A stretch of 64,000 bases of DNA from Durusdinium trenchii (taxonomy: Eukaryota; Sar; Dinophyceae; Suessiales; Symbiodiniaceae): the NCBI GenBank assembly GCA_963970005.1, contig CAXAMN010027428.1:1-64000 (forward strand), given 5' to 3'. Shown here in pieces: positions 17,224 through 28,799 of the stretch. Positions within the stretch are counted from its first letter, which is position 1, and each line of letters begins with the position of its first letter. The position numbers and the translations under genes are program-made. A model generated the notes under the pieces. That model had not been told where the DNA came from. It worked only from the letters and a program-made list of their open reading frames with translations, and did not search any database.

Positions 17224-17237
17224 GAGCCAAACTACGG
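17224..17237 (-). other. Spliced-leader-like relic with internal deletion
   Basis: The minus strand reads CCGTAGTTTGGCTC, which is the dinoflagellate spliced leader with four bases (CCAT) missing. No confident coding exon follows, although ATGs occur about 45 nt downstream. It may mark an old retroposed mRNA or be chance. Confidence 0.35.
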
Positions 17238-17793
17238 TCCCATCGGTGCTTTAATCCGAAAGAGTGCGATTCCATGATATAATTCACTATACTGCTAGAA
17301 GCCGCCAGAGGACTGACCTAGTCAACGCATCTGAAGATCTGCGAAATGAGATGCCTGACCCTGGCCTGGCCCTGCTCCTGCTTGCTCCCCTGGGAGGCAA
17401 TCGAATCCTCAATCCTGGGAGGAGAAGCAACGGGGAGCCGAAGACTCTCTTGGTCTTCAAGGAAAAATCATTGGTGCCATCAAGCGATCTAAGCACACCT
17501 TCCTTTCCCTTAACGTAAGAACCCCTCAGTGTGCCCACACTGTTTGGGGAATTGGTGCCATCCTTACTTCCAATACTAGATTACTAGTGATGACGTTTCC
17601 AAGGAGTACATGTCAGTCACAGCAGCGTCAGCTGCAAGATTCCTGGGAGGATCTCGACCATGGGTAGGGGGGGTTCTATCTGAATCAGTGGGAAAACAAG
17701 TCTGGCAACCAACCAATCTAGATCTCTTCATGTTCATCATGTTCATTCGTCCACTAGCCGCCGCCGTATCAAGCATGCATGACCCCTGGTAAC

Positions 17794-17990
17794 TTGCCTG
17801 GTGGGGCACAATGTTGCCTGCTTCACAAAGTTCGCGTACGGCGTACCTCCTTCCACAGAATCTATGCTGGCTGGGAGTGCTCTGGGTTCACAGCCTCGAA
17901 TTAGCACAACGTGACAATGTGATCCAATCTTTGCCTCATGAACGGTGATGCGCAAGTTGGAAAAATGAATGGAACATGGACCACCGACAA
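17794..17990 (-). CDS. Candidate exon, unknown protein
   Basis: The minus-strand reading is protein-like (RITVHEAKIGSHCHVVLIRG, then PYANFVKQATLCPTRQ) and ends at a GTTACC donor (17793). The upstream edge is not defined. No family is recognised. The flanking 17.0-17.8 and 18.0-18.7 kb hold only short ORFs. Confidence 0.3.
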
Positions 17991-18787
17991 AAATAAGATC
18001 TATATTCAATGTTGAACAGTTGATCAATTTTGTATATTCTGGTTGGAGAATGACAAGCTGAAAAGGAAGCACAATGGTGACACTCAGTATCTTCCAATCG
18101 TGGAGTCCTCTGCTTCGTCTGAGGACTTCATGTCAGCATCATGGCCCTGCGTATCCCTATCCCAAGGGCAACTCAAACCGCCGTTTCTACAAAAAAAGAA
18201 CGTTCTTCGGCCGTTTGTCTGGCGGCTGCGCAAAGACAGGACAAAATTCTTTGGCACAACCCATGTAGTTGCACAATGGTCTCGTGCTCTGCCATCCTTT
18301 CTTGCTTTTTGATGCTTTTGGTTTGTTTGGCCACTCTACAAATGCTTTGTGCATAATTTGCACAATGATGGTCCTTGCATGACAAAACAGCAGACTCTAA
18401 CTAGCTGACATGCGTTTTTTGCGCCGCGGCGCGACAAGTCCTGAACCCTTCCGCGTCGGGGGCTCCAAGGATTGCCCCAACGGAGCGGCGGTTTTTTCTC
18501 GGGGTGTTCTTCAAGCATGTCGGGTGGCCGCTGGCGGCTGAGTGGCGTGTATCGACTTTCAATCAATACAGGAACGAGTTGGGATTTAGCCGATGTGGCC
18601 TAGTCGAACGAGTAATGGTACCAGGCAACAAATTCGCGACGAGCAGCGCATAACTTTGTGCACTGGAATGGAAGACACTCATCGCACAAAAAGCGGCTGT
18701 GATTAGATATAGAGTATATAAAAATTCATCAAAGAGGCCCATGGGACCCATGGGACCCGTTGCAAGAATTGGCTTGTTGCTGTTGAT

Positions 18788-20323
18788 CTACTTTCCACTC
18801 CTTCCACGTTTGCAGCTGGTGGTCAAATACGGATCCCATTGTGGGCCCTTCGGAGTGCTAGTGCACGTGGACGTGGATTCCTCTCTGCACGGAAGGTCGG
18901 CGGATGGGTCACATGGCTGGCGGTGCTTCTGGCGGAGTGGGTCTGTGTGATAGGAGTCCGTGTCTTCGTTGGTCTTCTTGGGGCACTTAAAGCTTCGAAT
19001 GACCGCTGCCTTTGCTTCGGCCGCATCCCACGTCAATTTCGGGTGATCCTCATGGAGGTTCTTGACACGTAGATTGCAATGTCGCGCCACAACCCACAAG
19101 AACCGCCGCACCAAGCTGTGTGGCGAGTCAATTCCACGTTTCTCCCAGGACTTCAGCTCCTCCAGCAACTTCTTCTCCATGCTCACTTGGACTGCTCTGA
19201 GGATGTTCTCTGATGCCAACTGCTCCTTGCAGATGAGTGAAAGTGTCCTCTTCAATTCCAGAACACCCTCCGGGTCCTCCTGGTCCTCTGGACTCGAAGC
19301 AACGAACATGGGTTCACGTACATCCATCATGTCTCGAATTCCAGCGGATGATCCGAAGAATCTACCGCAAGTAGTTGGCTCGTTGGTCCCATTGAACCAA
19401 GGAAAAGCGATGCTTGGAGCGGACATGGACAGCATCTTATTGAAGGACTTGGACAGCATCTCATTGAAGGCATGACGAACTTTTTCTCGGATGTCTGGCT
19501 TTTCCTTCTCCAAAAGATCGGATTTGGTGACCACTGGAACCAGGACTGGCTTACGACCTTGGGCCTTGTCAGCAGCCTGTTTGGCTTGGATGCACACCTC
19601 TCTCACCAGCCTCTGGAACTCTGGGTCCGCCAGCTCACTTCGGCTTTCTGCAGATGCAGATACCACCAAGACCAACACAAGGCGCTGGGGAAGAACCTCT
19701 TGTCCAATCTTCTTTTCCTTGGCCTTCTTCATACATTCACTCCACAAGTCCACTGCTTTACCAAGTTCCCACCCTTCTGAGTCAAAGAGAATCACCTCCT
19801 CTTCCAGACCAGGTGTAGTCCATTCACTGCACTTGCAGGAGTACATCTCCACCCCTTTAGTGCACGGTGTCATGTGGCCCACCGAGGCATGGCCATCCGG
19901 ACGAACTTCTTTGCCAAGAGCCTTCAGCAAATTGTTAACCAGTGTGCTCTTGCCTTGGCGAGATCTGCCAAAGATGAAGATGGGGCATTTGTTCACAATC
20001 TCCTTGGCGTCGACGGTGCACTCCTCCACAAGCTTCTGAACATCCATTTGCGTGTCCTTGAACTCTTCCTTGATGCCATTGCCCCCAAGCGTTGCTTCCA
20101 ACCGGTTTTCGCTGTCCCCATTGGCAGGCGCTTTGGCAATCCACGTCGGCCTGCTGGACTCGCTACAAATCCTTTCGGCTACCTTCGAAAGACATTGCGC
20201 GAGGAACTTGTGCCCCATCTCCGTCGCCACATGCGCCGCATACGAGGGAGCCTCCCTCAGAACCTGGCCACCAATGCCACCAATGCCAATGAGCACACCA
20301 CTATCCAGCCCGGAGCATGGCAT
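18788..20323 (-). CDS. P-loop GTPase-like protein, 511 aa, intronless
   Basis: The ATG at 20323 (context GTCAAGATGCC) is preceded in frame by a TAG seven codons upstream. Residues 1-110 are a Gly-rich start and helices. G1 is GRSRQGKS (119-126), G3 is DSEG (181-184) and G4 is TKSD (266-269), with hydrophobic strands before each (CPIFIFG, EEVILF, KPVLVPVV). This is the layout of a TRAFAC-type GTPase of the AIG1/dynamin/Era-like range; closer assignment needs a search. Residues 300-440 are helical and the last 60 are low complexity. It would bind and hydrolyse GTP, with unknown partners. A 1.5-kb ORF without introns among intron-containing genes, and SL-like sequence just before the ATG, suggest a retroposed mRNA. 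Confidence 0.8.
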   Translation of the reverse strand: MPCSGLDSGVLIGIGGIGGQVLREAPSYAAHVATEMGHKFLAQCLSKVAERICSESSRPTWIAKAPANGDSENRLEATLGGNGIKEEFKDTQMDVQKLVEECTVDAKEIVNKCPIFIFGRSRQGKSTLVNNLLKALGKEVRPDGHASVGHMTPCTKGVEMYSCKCSEWTTPGLEEEVILFDSEGWELGKAVDLWSECMKKAKEKKIGQEVLPQRLVLVLVVSASAESRSELADPEFQRLVREVCIQAKQAADKAQGRKPVLVPVVTKSDLLEKEKPDIREKVRHAFNEMLSKSFNKMLSMSAPSIAFPWFNGTNEPTTCGRFFGSSAGIRDMMDVREPMFVASSPEDQEDPEGVLELKRTLSLICKEQLASENILRAVQVSMEKKLLEELKSWEKRGIDSPHSLVRRFLWVVARHCNLRVKNLHEDHPKLTWDAAEAKAAVIRSFKCPKKTNEDTDSYHTDPLRQKHRQPCDPSADLPCREESTSTCTSTPKGPQWDPYLTTSCKRGRSGK

Positions 20324-20340
20324 CTTGACCGGCAGAATGG
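20324..20340 (-). other. Spliced-leader-like relic before the GTPase ATG
   Basis: The minus strand reads CCATTCTGCCGGTCAAG immediately before ATG. It matches the 3' part of the spliced leader (CCATTTTGGCTCAAG) with small changes and two extra bases. Confidence 0.4.
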
Positions 20341-21894
20341 TGTTCTATTCTTGAACAATTATAAACTGCACTGAGACGTAAGCAATGTGACTAAGTCGTA
20401 AAATGGGCTTCAGTATGATTCAGTCATCTATTGAATCAAACTAGCCTTTACCGATAGGAATATTTATATATATATATATCGAACCGGCGCACCTTTTATG
20501 AGCGTAACACCGGTGACGCGTGCGGAACGTCTGGACGTTGGAATTGTCCAGTTGAACTTGGATCAAGCCCTGCACCTACACTCTGTCTACTGCTTCAAGA
20601 AAGCAGTAGCAGCTAGCAGCAGCTGCATGTAGCTGCACAGCTACTGCACGGCTCAAGAAGAACTTGCTGGGATCCTGACAGCGTCAGCTTCAATCAAGAG
20701 GTTTACCACTAGTGCTGCAGGGATGTCACCAGTGATCTGGTTTTTCAACCTCAAAGCTGAGCTACAACACACCAAATCTCGCTGTGTTTGTCCAGAGAAA
20801 TTGATGCACTGCATGAGGATCAATACCAGGAAACGCAAATACTGTATCATGCCACAATAGCAACATCCTTCAGCCTTCAGCAGAAGGTATTTGTGAACCC
20901 TTCCCGACCTCGGGCACAAGCGACAAGAAGTATCTGTGCGTATCCTTGCAAAGAATCTGATAAACAAAAGTAGTTTCTACTCTCTTGGGTGCAAAATATG
21001 CTTGTCTTTGTTTTCTGGCGTCTTGGCAAAGAAATTAACGTACGTCCCTCTATCTCCCCATTCGCATGGTACATTCCCCATTCGCAATAGTCTATTCATG
21101 TTTCTTCTTCTTCTTCTTCTTCTTCTTCTTCTTCTTCGCTCAAGAATCGAAACCAATCCTGAAGTTCTATCGAGTTTCGCAGTTCTACCGTAATTCAGTC
21201 AAAGCACACGCTGGTGTGACCTCGTTGCAAACCATGAGGAGTGCATCAGCATCAGACGACATCCAATCATCGCAGTCGCTGATATTACTGGTTCGCTGGA
21301 CCAAGACATGGATTGAATCACTTAAAGTGTAGAAGAAGGAGTCGGATGTTCTCAGGGTCCACTATGGTTGGTGCAAGTTCGGTCTGAATCCGCATTGCAA
21401 CCTATCAGTCATGTCTGGACCGTCTGGCTGTTCCTTAGCTCGATTGGAGGAGGCTCATGCAGTTTGCAGGTATTCTGGTGTTGCAAGGTCCGTGAGAGAT
21501 ATATTGTCTATCTAATTATGAATCCATTGGCCTTCTAAGATTCTATGGCCATCTCTTGCGGGGTTCTACAATCTTGTGGTTCTTCCGCGACAAGAAAGTG
21601 AGGCTGAGAAACCAGATTTTCTCTGGCTGTTTTCAGAGATTACAATCCCTAGAGTCATAGTCCAACTCACTGGCAGGTGATGAGTCGAGCGCAAGCACCG
21701 GCGTGATGATAGGTCGGTCTGACTCTGTGGACATGCGGCAGGTGGCCGCAGGCCATGTCAAAACATTGACATCTCAACTCGTTCACACCAAAAGCATACC
21801 AAACCCCTACCCCATGACAAGCTCCAATGGCTCGGATGAGCCTGAGAATGTTCAACTCACAAGATGGATGCAGGTGACATTGCTGTGAAAGCAC
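20341..21894. other. Intergenic, with microsatellites and exon-like scraps
   Basis: A (TA)n run lies at 20466-20480 and a (TTC)n run at 21101-21138. On the minus strand a protein-like tail (LKNQITGDIPAALVVNLLIE, near 20655-20750, after an acceptor TGTTGTAG) could be a terminal exon. Another stretch (LIRAIGACHGVGVWYAFGV, about 21670-21850) could follow the exon at 21895. Neither is secure. Confidence 0.3.
21101..21138. repeat. (TTC)n microsatellite
   Basis: About twelve TTC units. Confidence 0.95.
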
Positions 21895-22115
21895 TTCCAA
21901 CGAAGGGGGACCAACGGACCATGCGCCAGTGCCCAGTGGTCCTTGCCTTGGGTGTTCAAGTGCCACAACATCCACCCCTCCGGAAATGGGTGCTGAGCCT
22001 TTTTGCTGCGCTGACCACGGGAAGACCCTGAAAACAGGATCCATTCCATGTCCTTGACGACTTGGCTCCTCGTTTGAGGGTCGTCAAGTTGGGGGGCGAG
22101 AAGGATCATGCCATG
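21895..22115 (-). CDS. Internal exon of an unknown gene
   Basis: It is bounded by an acceptor after CTGGCTCTCTCCAG and a GTGCTT donor (21894). The 73 codons read HGMILLAPQLDDPQTRSQVV, then EWILFSG, then GWMLWHLNTQGKDHWAL: compact and protein-like, without repeats. No domain is recognised. Upstream exons were not found, and the (GT)n run at about 22243-22256 lies nearby. Confidence 0.45.
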
Positions 22116-22788
22116 CTGGAGAGAGCCAGGGCAGGAAGTGAGGCACAGAGTTTTTCGTGAAATCGGAAAGTTCCCATCTGAATGAGATGTTTGCACTGAC
22201 CGGCCGATTCCATTGCGAAAGATGTGAAAGGTATATATATATGTGTGTGTGTGTTTAGGAAGTCCCGTCATAGTGAGGCAGCGACCTACTTTGTTCCTAA
22301 TGCGATGCGTCTTCTTGATTCGGTGTCTTCTAGTCCAAGCGTTCCTTAACTGGTTTTCTGCGCAATTGAAGAGGAGGGGTCATTCTCAACTTGGGAGTCT
22401 AGCATATTAAAGAAAAGTGAAACTAAAGCAGTAAAGCTTACAGTATGTATGTCATAAAACTATAAATAAGAATCGCATTCTTAATGCAGTAAGTTATTGC
22501 TACGCTTCCAGCAGCTAGAGTAGTGACATCGATTTACCGGCTCCTGCCTCCGCATCAAACCCCGTAGAACCCTCTCACCGCTGTTCCGACAGCCACGAAG
22601 CCACATGATCCCGGCTGCAAAAATTGTCTCCCTGAATTAACGGCGAACACAAAGGACGGCGAGCGCATGGTCGGCTGAGCCCAATGGTCGGCGGCCCATG
22701 CGCTTTTGCCAAAGAGGATATTGGTGACCAAATTGACCCTCCCTCATGTTAGCAACTAGCACGTCTTGTCATAGATGCTTCGATGAGC

Positions 22789-22979
22789 TTACATGATGTT
22801 ACATGGATTCACATGTGGCACTGCGGGGGGAGCACCCACAATGCCCACTGCCGCAAAAGCTTCGGCAACTTTGCCGCGAAAGCCTTCGTGGCTCAAGCAC
22901 TTGTCGGTCAGGACTTCCCCATTGGTCAACAAAGTTTTACATAGTTTGGTGATGAGACTTGTTTCACATCTTGGAAGAG
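22789..22979 (-). CDS. Terminal exon of an unknown gene
   Basis: It is open in one minus-strand frame for 62 codons up to TAA (22791-22789), after a possible acceptor ACACATAG. The residues LITKLCKTLLTNGEVLTDKC and GFRGKVAEAFAAVGIVGAPP are typical of a folded protein. No family is recognised. The exon has no ATG of its own. Confidence 0.45.
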
Positions 22980-25900
22980 CTATGTGTGGGTTTACAATCA
23001 GGACTCTTGAATTTAAGTCTCGTGTTGCTGTTCATGGATGGCGGCAAGTGTTTTGGCCAGGCTTCTTGTTCTACGTGCCATTGGCTAGCCGCCAACTGCT
23101 AGCCATCAAGGCCCGGTTCTTTCTTCGGACTTCCAGTTCTAAGACACCCACGAACACTACACCAAACACACGAAAACAACCACGTGGTCACCAATCAAAC
23201 AGGCAAGCCATGCCAGCCAGTGTGTCAACGAGACAAAGCAAACGTGCTTTGTCTGCTTCTCTGATACTAGACTCTAGACCTTCCTTTTACTGCAAGTTTT
23301 TTTGACTAAACCTCAGCTTGCAAAGTTTCTTTGGTCTTGTGCTACTGTTCAATGCCTTTGGCCTTTCCGGAAACAGTCAACGGTACGGCTTTCTGGTTAG
23401 TCGTAATGCCATGGCAATTAGGCATCAAATGCCTGTGCTGTACAGGACATGAGGAGAGACAGGAAAATCGAGATTCTGTGGTTTTCTTGTCTCGAGGAGC
23501 TTCCGACTTGGCGTTCTCTGCAAAACGAAGGCCTTCTCTGCAAAACGACAGTGCTTCTTGGCCGTCAGAACGAATCAAACATTGAAGCATTACCAAGTTC
23601 AGAATGGTGCAGGAAGAAGACCACATATGCACAAGTTAGTGTCTCTCTGCCTAAAGATTTCTGCAAGCTTTCTCCGCTTGTACTCTCAGCATCCTGCAGT
23701 AGACGCAGCGGAAGCATGCTGTCTGACAAGTCCTTTCTGTTATATCCAGCAAAGTTCGATTATAGCATGCATATTATGGCTTTTCTCGCATCCATCGCTG
23801 CTTTCTCCTAGCAGTTTCGGAACACCAGCCCTTTCCTTGACACGCGTATCTCCTAAATGCTAGCTAGTAGAGCAACATCTCTCAGCAAGACTGGCCAAGA
23901 TTCACCCCTTGTTTTGCAGTAAAAAGACCACAACTCATGTCAAAACAAACAAAAGAAGGAGGAGAAGGAGGAGATGAGGCTGACATAAAATCTAACAACC
24001 CTCACCTGACAGGTGCGGAACAAGACGTCCTGGTGCTTCCAAAGACCGAACCCTCGAGTTCCGGCCACGCGCACAGCGGCACATGCGCGCACGCGCTGCC
24101 TCTCTTAGCACCATCCATTGCTGCGGCATCCTGGAGCTGCTGAGACGTGCAGATCCACCCCCTTGCAACCAATCGGAGTCTTTCATCATAGGAACAAAAA
24201 ACTGACCTATTGCCAAAAAAAAAAACTACAGACCTATTGCAACCAATTCTGCAACCCATTGAGCAGGTCTGTCTATCTTGGGAGAACATCCGCTCTACAC
24301 ATCTGAGTGGGGCACTGCTGGTTTTCCGAGCGATCTCAGTGGTTCGCTTCGTGTTCGATGCCAGTTCCCCACCATTGCCGATCGCCTTGTGCAGCCACTA
24401 AAGCCTCGACGCTTCGATCCAATGCCTGTCACGAGAAGGAAACAAACGAGGAAAGCTCTTGTGGATGGGAAATCCAATAGCCGACCACAGCGTCTGGACC
24501 TGGTATTTGGTGTGTGCGATGCGGCAAATTCACCAGCATGCTCAAACACGTTAGACTCAAGATTACACGTCTACCCTGTGCAAATCCGAATGGGCCTATT
24601 CTTCAGCAAGAAGGACACAATATGGCCGAATCACGGCTAGACCGTCTCGAACACGAGCTTAATGAGAAGTATAACACTGGGGGACATGTATTGCAATGGA
24701 ATTTGCAAAATAGGCAAACAGATCGGCTCTCCCAATGAAGGATGCTTGTTGTGGCGTTGTGATCGGCGGCGATGGAAGGATCGTGTCGCGAACCTGCCCA
24801 GAAGTACTGGCGCCAACAAGGTCGCCCTCGCTAAGCGAGTGGTAGGCAAGACGCCGCTGTCTCACTGTGAAGTGCGGTCGCGGGCTGGTGATGAACCTGC
24901 TTCCTCATCTTCTTCACGCCAACGGTCCAGGACTGGAGTTTAGCTGCGTGCACTATTACTCCAACAAGCACCAACTATTGGGATCCTTTTGGATATCTTT
25001 AGCCGAATCCTTCAAAGGTGAGAACCATATAGAACCATAGTGTAAATGAATCGATTGAGAGGTTTTCTCCAAGTCCAAACTGAAACCCAGCTATCCGACC
25101 AGAGAATACTTGATCCAAGATCTGTCACTGGCCATCTTGTTTTGCAGAAACGATCATTGCATGCAGAAGCTCTCCTCCTATCTAGATCACCCATGATCAC
25201 CCTTGGATCCCTAGTCACAGGCTTCCCAGCAAGAAGCCTGTTGCTCCTGTACGATGGAAGACTCGCCTCGCCTCTTGGCAGCTCAACGTACTCACCTGCC
25301 ATCCTTCAGAGCCTCGGAACCCCGGTTCCGACGACCCTTCCGCCGACTTCCGCCGGAACCGGCGGAACCAGCGACGCTCCATTCGGTTACAACGACTCGG
25401 GTGGGACATCCAGGCCCTAGGGCCTGCCCAGACGGAAGCCGTGATGAGGTTCTCTGGAGCAGGGTGCACTGGGTGCATCATCTCGTCTGCACATCATCTC
25501 GTGGCTTCCTTTCTTGGGTCCGAGCTGGAATTGATGAGGTCCGCAAAGGGCGGCTGCAGCACATCCTGTCGGTATCGTTCCGTCGGAATGAAAGCGTTCA
25601 GGACTAAAGCGACGACGTCTCAAACATACGTAGTATGACCATGTCACAAAATTCAGGCGAGCCTAGCTTGAGTGACAATTGAAGGGCATGCCTTTTGTAA
25701 CAGTTCGCTCCACCTTGATTTGCGAATTCATTAAACACTTAGGGATGCAAACTTCAATCCCATGGTCATGGGCATCCATCGGTTTTTTGTTGGGCCACCC
25801 ACCCCACCCCACCCCATCCAAAACCACTTAATTAAGTACCCCATCAAACGGTTTCTTCCCCCCTTCCCTTCCTCCCTCCTCCCATCGTCCTTTTTCTCGT

Positions 25901-26530
25901 CCGGTCAATCCTCGCCTCGGAGAGCCGGGTGAAGGTGCCCAAACCTTGAGCCACGTCCTCCTCCGTCCCCGCCGGCGCCTGGCAGCGGAGGGTTCTTCTG
26001 CGGATTGGTCTGGAGACCGTGGCAACGAGGCGCTGGACTGGTGGTGTGACGTTGAACGCCCCTCAAAAGAAAAAGGCGATGTGGATCGATGTTCCAATTC
26101 TGTTCATCTATATAAAGTTTTTATCATGCCAAAAAAAAAAGAAAACAGGGGCACATTGTGCTTAGAGGCATTCGTTTTCGGACATACTCACGCTATATAT
26201 GATATAGCTTCTTGAACTCCGGTTTTCGACTGTCTGGCTGGTCCACTCATTGGGATCTCTAGTCGTCTTCGCAGAGTCGATCCACATTCCCAGTGCATCT
26301 GTGGTGATCCGACTTGGCAGTGCCAAAAAGCTTCCAACAAGAACACATGGCTGGGCTGTAGGATATCCAAATGAATCAAAGGACTGTTTGTCATTGCTTT
26401 TCTTCTGCCGGGCTTTGCCACTGCTCACATGCTCAGACTCACACTATGTACAATGTTGTTGAGTTTCAAGATCAAGTCTTTGGAGGCGATTTGGAAGTCT
26501 GTTGAAAGGGAGTTGGCGTGCTGTCCTTAC
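22980..26530. other. Mostly non-coding, a few exon-like stretches
   Basis: Candidates without firm edges are a minus-strand stretch near 23500-23600 (LIRSDGQEALSFC) and a plus-strand stretch near 24600-24735 (MAESRLDRLEHELNEKY). A CCCCA-rich run lies near 25797-25815 and a purine/pyrimidine-skewed patch at 25855-25910. A minus-strand frame at 26190-26421, ending near a GTGAGT donor (26206-26201), could be the next exon of the gene at 26531. Confidence 0.3.
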
Positions 26531-27243
26531 TTCTCCTCTTCTCCTTCTCAATAGCTCCTTGCGCCTTTGCCTTGTTCCCCAGAGCTTCCAGTGCCGCGAT
26601 GCCCAGGGCGGCGGCACCTAACGCCAGACCTTGCGGTCCGATCTCCTTCAACGTCTCCCCCCACGGGACGAAAGGTCTCTTCCACCCCTGCGACGGCTTC
26701 GAACTCCGCCAAGGTCTTTCCCTTGAAGCCTTCGGCCGGTCCCACTAGACACACCGGCCGCTGGCGAACCACCCGGAGGGCTTGGGCACGATTCCCCATG
26801 CAAACCTCATCCAGGAAGGCCTCCCAGGAGGCTTTGAGGTTTTCTTCCTGCATCGCTAATAACAGGGGCTCCTTGGTGGCCAGACCTAAGGCCTCTTCAC
26901 GACCTATGGACTCTCCCAGTGCTTGGAAGCGCCGTCGGAGATCCGACTCACTGCAGGAGGTGCCCAGATAATTGGGATTGGGACTGGCCATGACCTGCGG
27001 AAACTTCTTTTTGAATGCCGCGATGGCTTCATCTGAGCCAGGACTCTGTAAGATGGCTCTCCTTGAGAGTGGTCCAGTATCTTCGATATCGATCACTGAA
27101 CCTGCTCGGAGGGAAAGCTTCCGAAGGCCTTGGAACCGTCCCAAGCTGCTGGCGACTTCGACAAAGCATGGCAGTGCGTGCACCAACAGAGTCCCAAGCA
27201 GAAGGACTTCGCCCCGCCATCGACGCGAAGCTTTCCACGTCAT
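26531..27243 (-). CDS. Secreted or plastid-targeted protein, one frameshift
   Basis: The ATG at 27243 gives MTWKASRRWR followed by a hydrophobic segment (EVLLLGTLLVHALPCFVEV), i.e. a signal peptide or signal anchor. The body is helical, with the pattern EALGLATKEPLLL and ALRVVRQRPVCLV, which loosely recalls mTERF-type repeats (inference). At a run of six G (minus strand, plus 26657-26662) the frame becomes unrelated. Removing one base restores ETLKEIGPQGLALGAAALG and an alanine-rich, probably membrane-associated helix, ending at a GTAAGG donor (26530). A one-base insertion or a homopolymer error is therefore likely. The gene continues downstream. Confidence 0.55.
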
Positions 27244-27253
27244 GGTGCGACAG

Positions 27254-27274
27254 CTCGAGCCAAATCCGCAACGC
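27254..27274 (-). other. Spliced-leader-like relic 10 nt before the ATG of the 27-kb gene
   Basis: The minus strand reads GCGTTGCGGATTTGGCTCGAG. Aligned without gaps to the 21-base spliced leader, 15 bases match, including TTTGGCTC. Confidence 0.45.
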
Positions 27275-27744
27275 TTGAAGGATGAAGACGTGCAGAGTGG
27301 TTCAATACACAAAGATCTGACATGTGATGACGAGCAACAACTTGGGCCCCCTTTTAGAGCATTTCTGCATCATATAATATATTGTTTTGGGGGGGTGGCT
27401 GCTTCGTGGTGACAAAACCGTCACGCCCTCCCTTCAAAAGTCTTCTCATATTCTGGGAGACCCATACATCAGGGTTGCGTTTTAAAAGGTGGCTGCCTGA
27501 AAACTGTACTTTTGGAATGACCCCAAGGAATTCTTCCCCTATCTTTCCCTACTAATGAATCCAATATAGATTAATTACATGCTCAATTTGATGACAACCC
27601 CAATGGCAGAGAGCAGGACATGTACCACCAAATCTCCGCGCTCCAGTTCCTATTTCGTAGTCCTACCACTTCACCTGTACGGCCTACCACTTCATCTTCT
27701 GCGAACGCTTCGTCTCCCTCGACGTGCGAAGGACCTACCTTCAC

Positions 27745-27880
27745 CTTCCTCCCCGTTCCTTCAACCTCCTCAACCATCCCACCATCCCGTGGCCCTGGCG
27801 CGCCAGCATCGCGGACAGCAGGGCAAAGTGGCAGAGCGCCACGCCACTCTCGAAGGCCGAACTGAGGACGGCCACGGCAC
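27745..27880 (-). CDS. Internal exon of an unknown gene
   Basis: An acceptor follows a pyrimidine-rich tract ending CCTCAG (27881); the donor is GTGAAG (27744), with GTAGGT six bases further. The reading AVAVLSSAFESGVALCHFAL and LARQGHGMVGWLRRLKERGG is amphipathic and alanine-rich. Further minus-strand coding-like sequence lies at about 28000-28370. The relation to the gene at 26.5-27.2 kb is unknown. Confidence 0.4.
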
Positions 27881-28635
27881 CTGAGGACGATCGTGGAGGG
27901 TTGAAGGAGGACTGGAGGGTTGGGTTGCCCATGGAGCTTGTTCAATGCATGCCTGGAAGCCCTGTCAGATTGAGTTCATGAGATTCCAACGATCTAGCCC
28001 AAAAAGAAGGAAACCTTCCATTTCCGGAGGCCTCCCTCCCCAGCGTTCACCGTTGTCCTCCCTGGAAACCTCCACTTCTTCAGGCGCCCTCCACCGATCC
28101 GCTTTCGCCGAAGGCCCTCAGGCGCTCCGAGGCTCCGAGCCATGTTCCTCGGCCCACGCCGCCATCGACGCCGCTTGCTCCAGTCCTGGGGAGCGGACCC
28201 CAAGCTCCGAACCGTGCAATGAGGGGATGGGGTTGGTTCGGAGGCGATCCAGGGTGGGGTGATCCAATAGGTTGGAGGGAAAGAGAAAGAGGAAAAGGGC
28301 CCACCTCACTGGGCACTCCTGGGATTTTGTCCAGTGTCTCTGGAGACGTGGCGGTGCTGCGAGAAACAAGCAGGGTTTAGGCTAGGTGTGTTTTTGCTCA
28401 TGTCATCTGCTTAAGCCACCTAAGGCCTAAGGCAAACCAAGGCCTACCTCCAAGACAGTTGAAGTTGCCACTACATTATATTTAAGTGTTGTAATGAGCT
28501 TGAGAACCACTCCAAGATTGCTCATCAACTGTGTCAGTATCTTCACGAGGGGCAAGGCCAATGGATTTGCAACAAGAAACATGCATGTGGAGATCGTATG
28601 AGATCATTGGTTGGGAGCCCTCCCCCTTTTGACAC

Positions 28636-28759
28636 AAACGGCATTTGTTTTGGTGCCAATTGCCAATGCGCCTTGTAGAGATGGCTTAAGCACCAGCGCT
28701 TTGATAGGAGCCTGGTAAGGAAGGCTGTAGCCCGGGCAGAATCCATCATGTGTGAACAT
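28636..28759 (-). CDS. Internal exon of an unknown gene
   Basis: A strong acceptor (TCATCTTTTCTCGCAG) opens at 28759 and a GTGTCA donor closes at 28635. The reading is FTHDGFCPGYSLPYQAPIK, then LVLKPSLQGALAIGTKT. No family is recognised. Confidence 0.4.
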
Positions 28760-28799
28760 CTGCGAGAAAAGATGAGAAAAGAAGAAGTGTTCATTCTGA

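Noticed and set aside
18900..19400. Plus-strand ORFs opposite the GTPase
   Set aside because: The minus frame carries G1, G3 and G4 motifs; the plus frames are shadows.
25855..26100. 89-codon plus and minus ORFs around 25.8-26.2 kb
   Set aside because: Both are driven by purine/pyrimidine skew and low complexity, with no splice or domain support.
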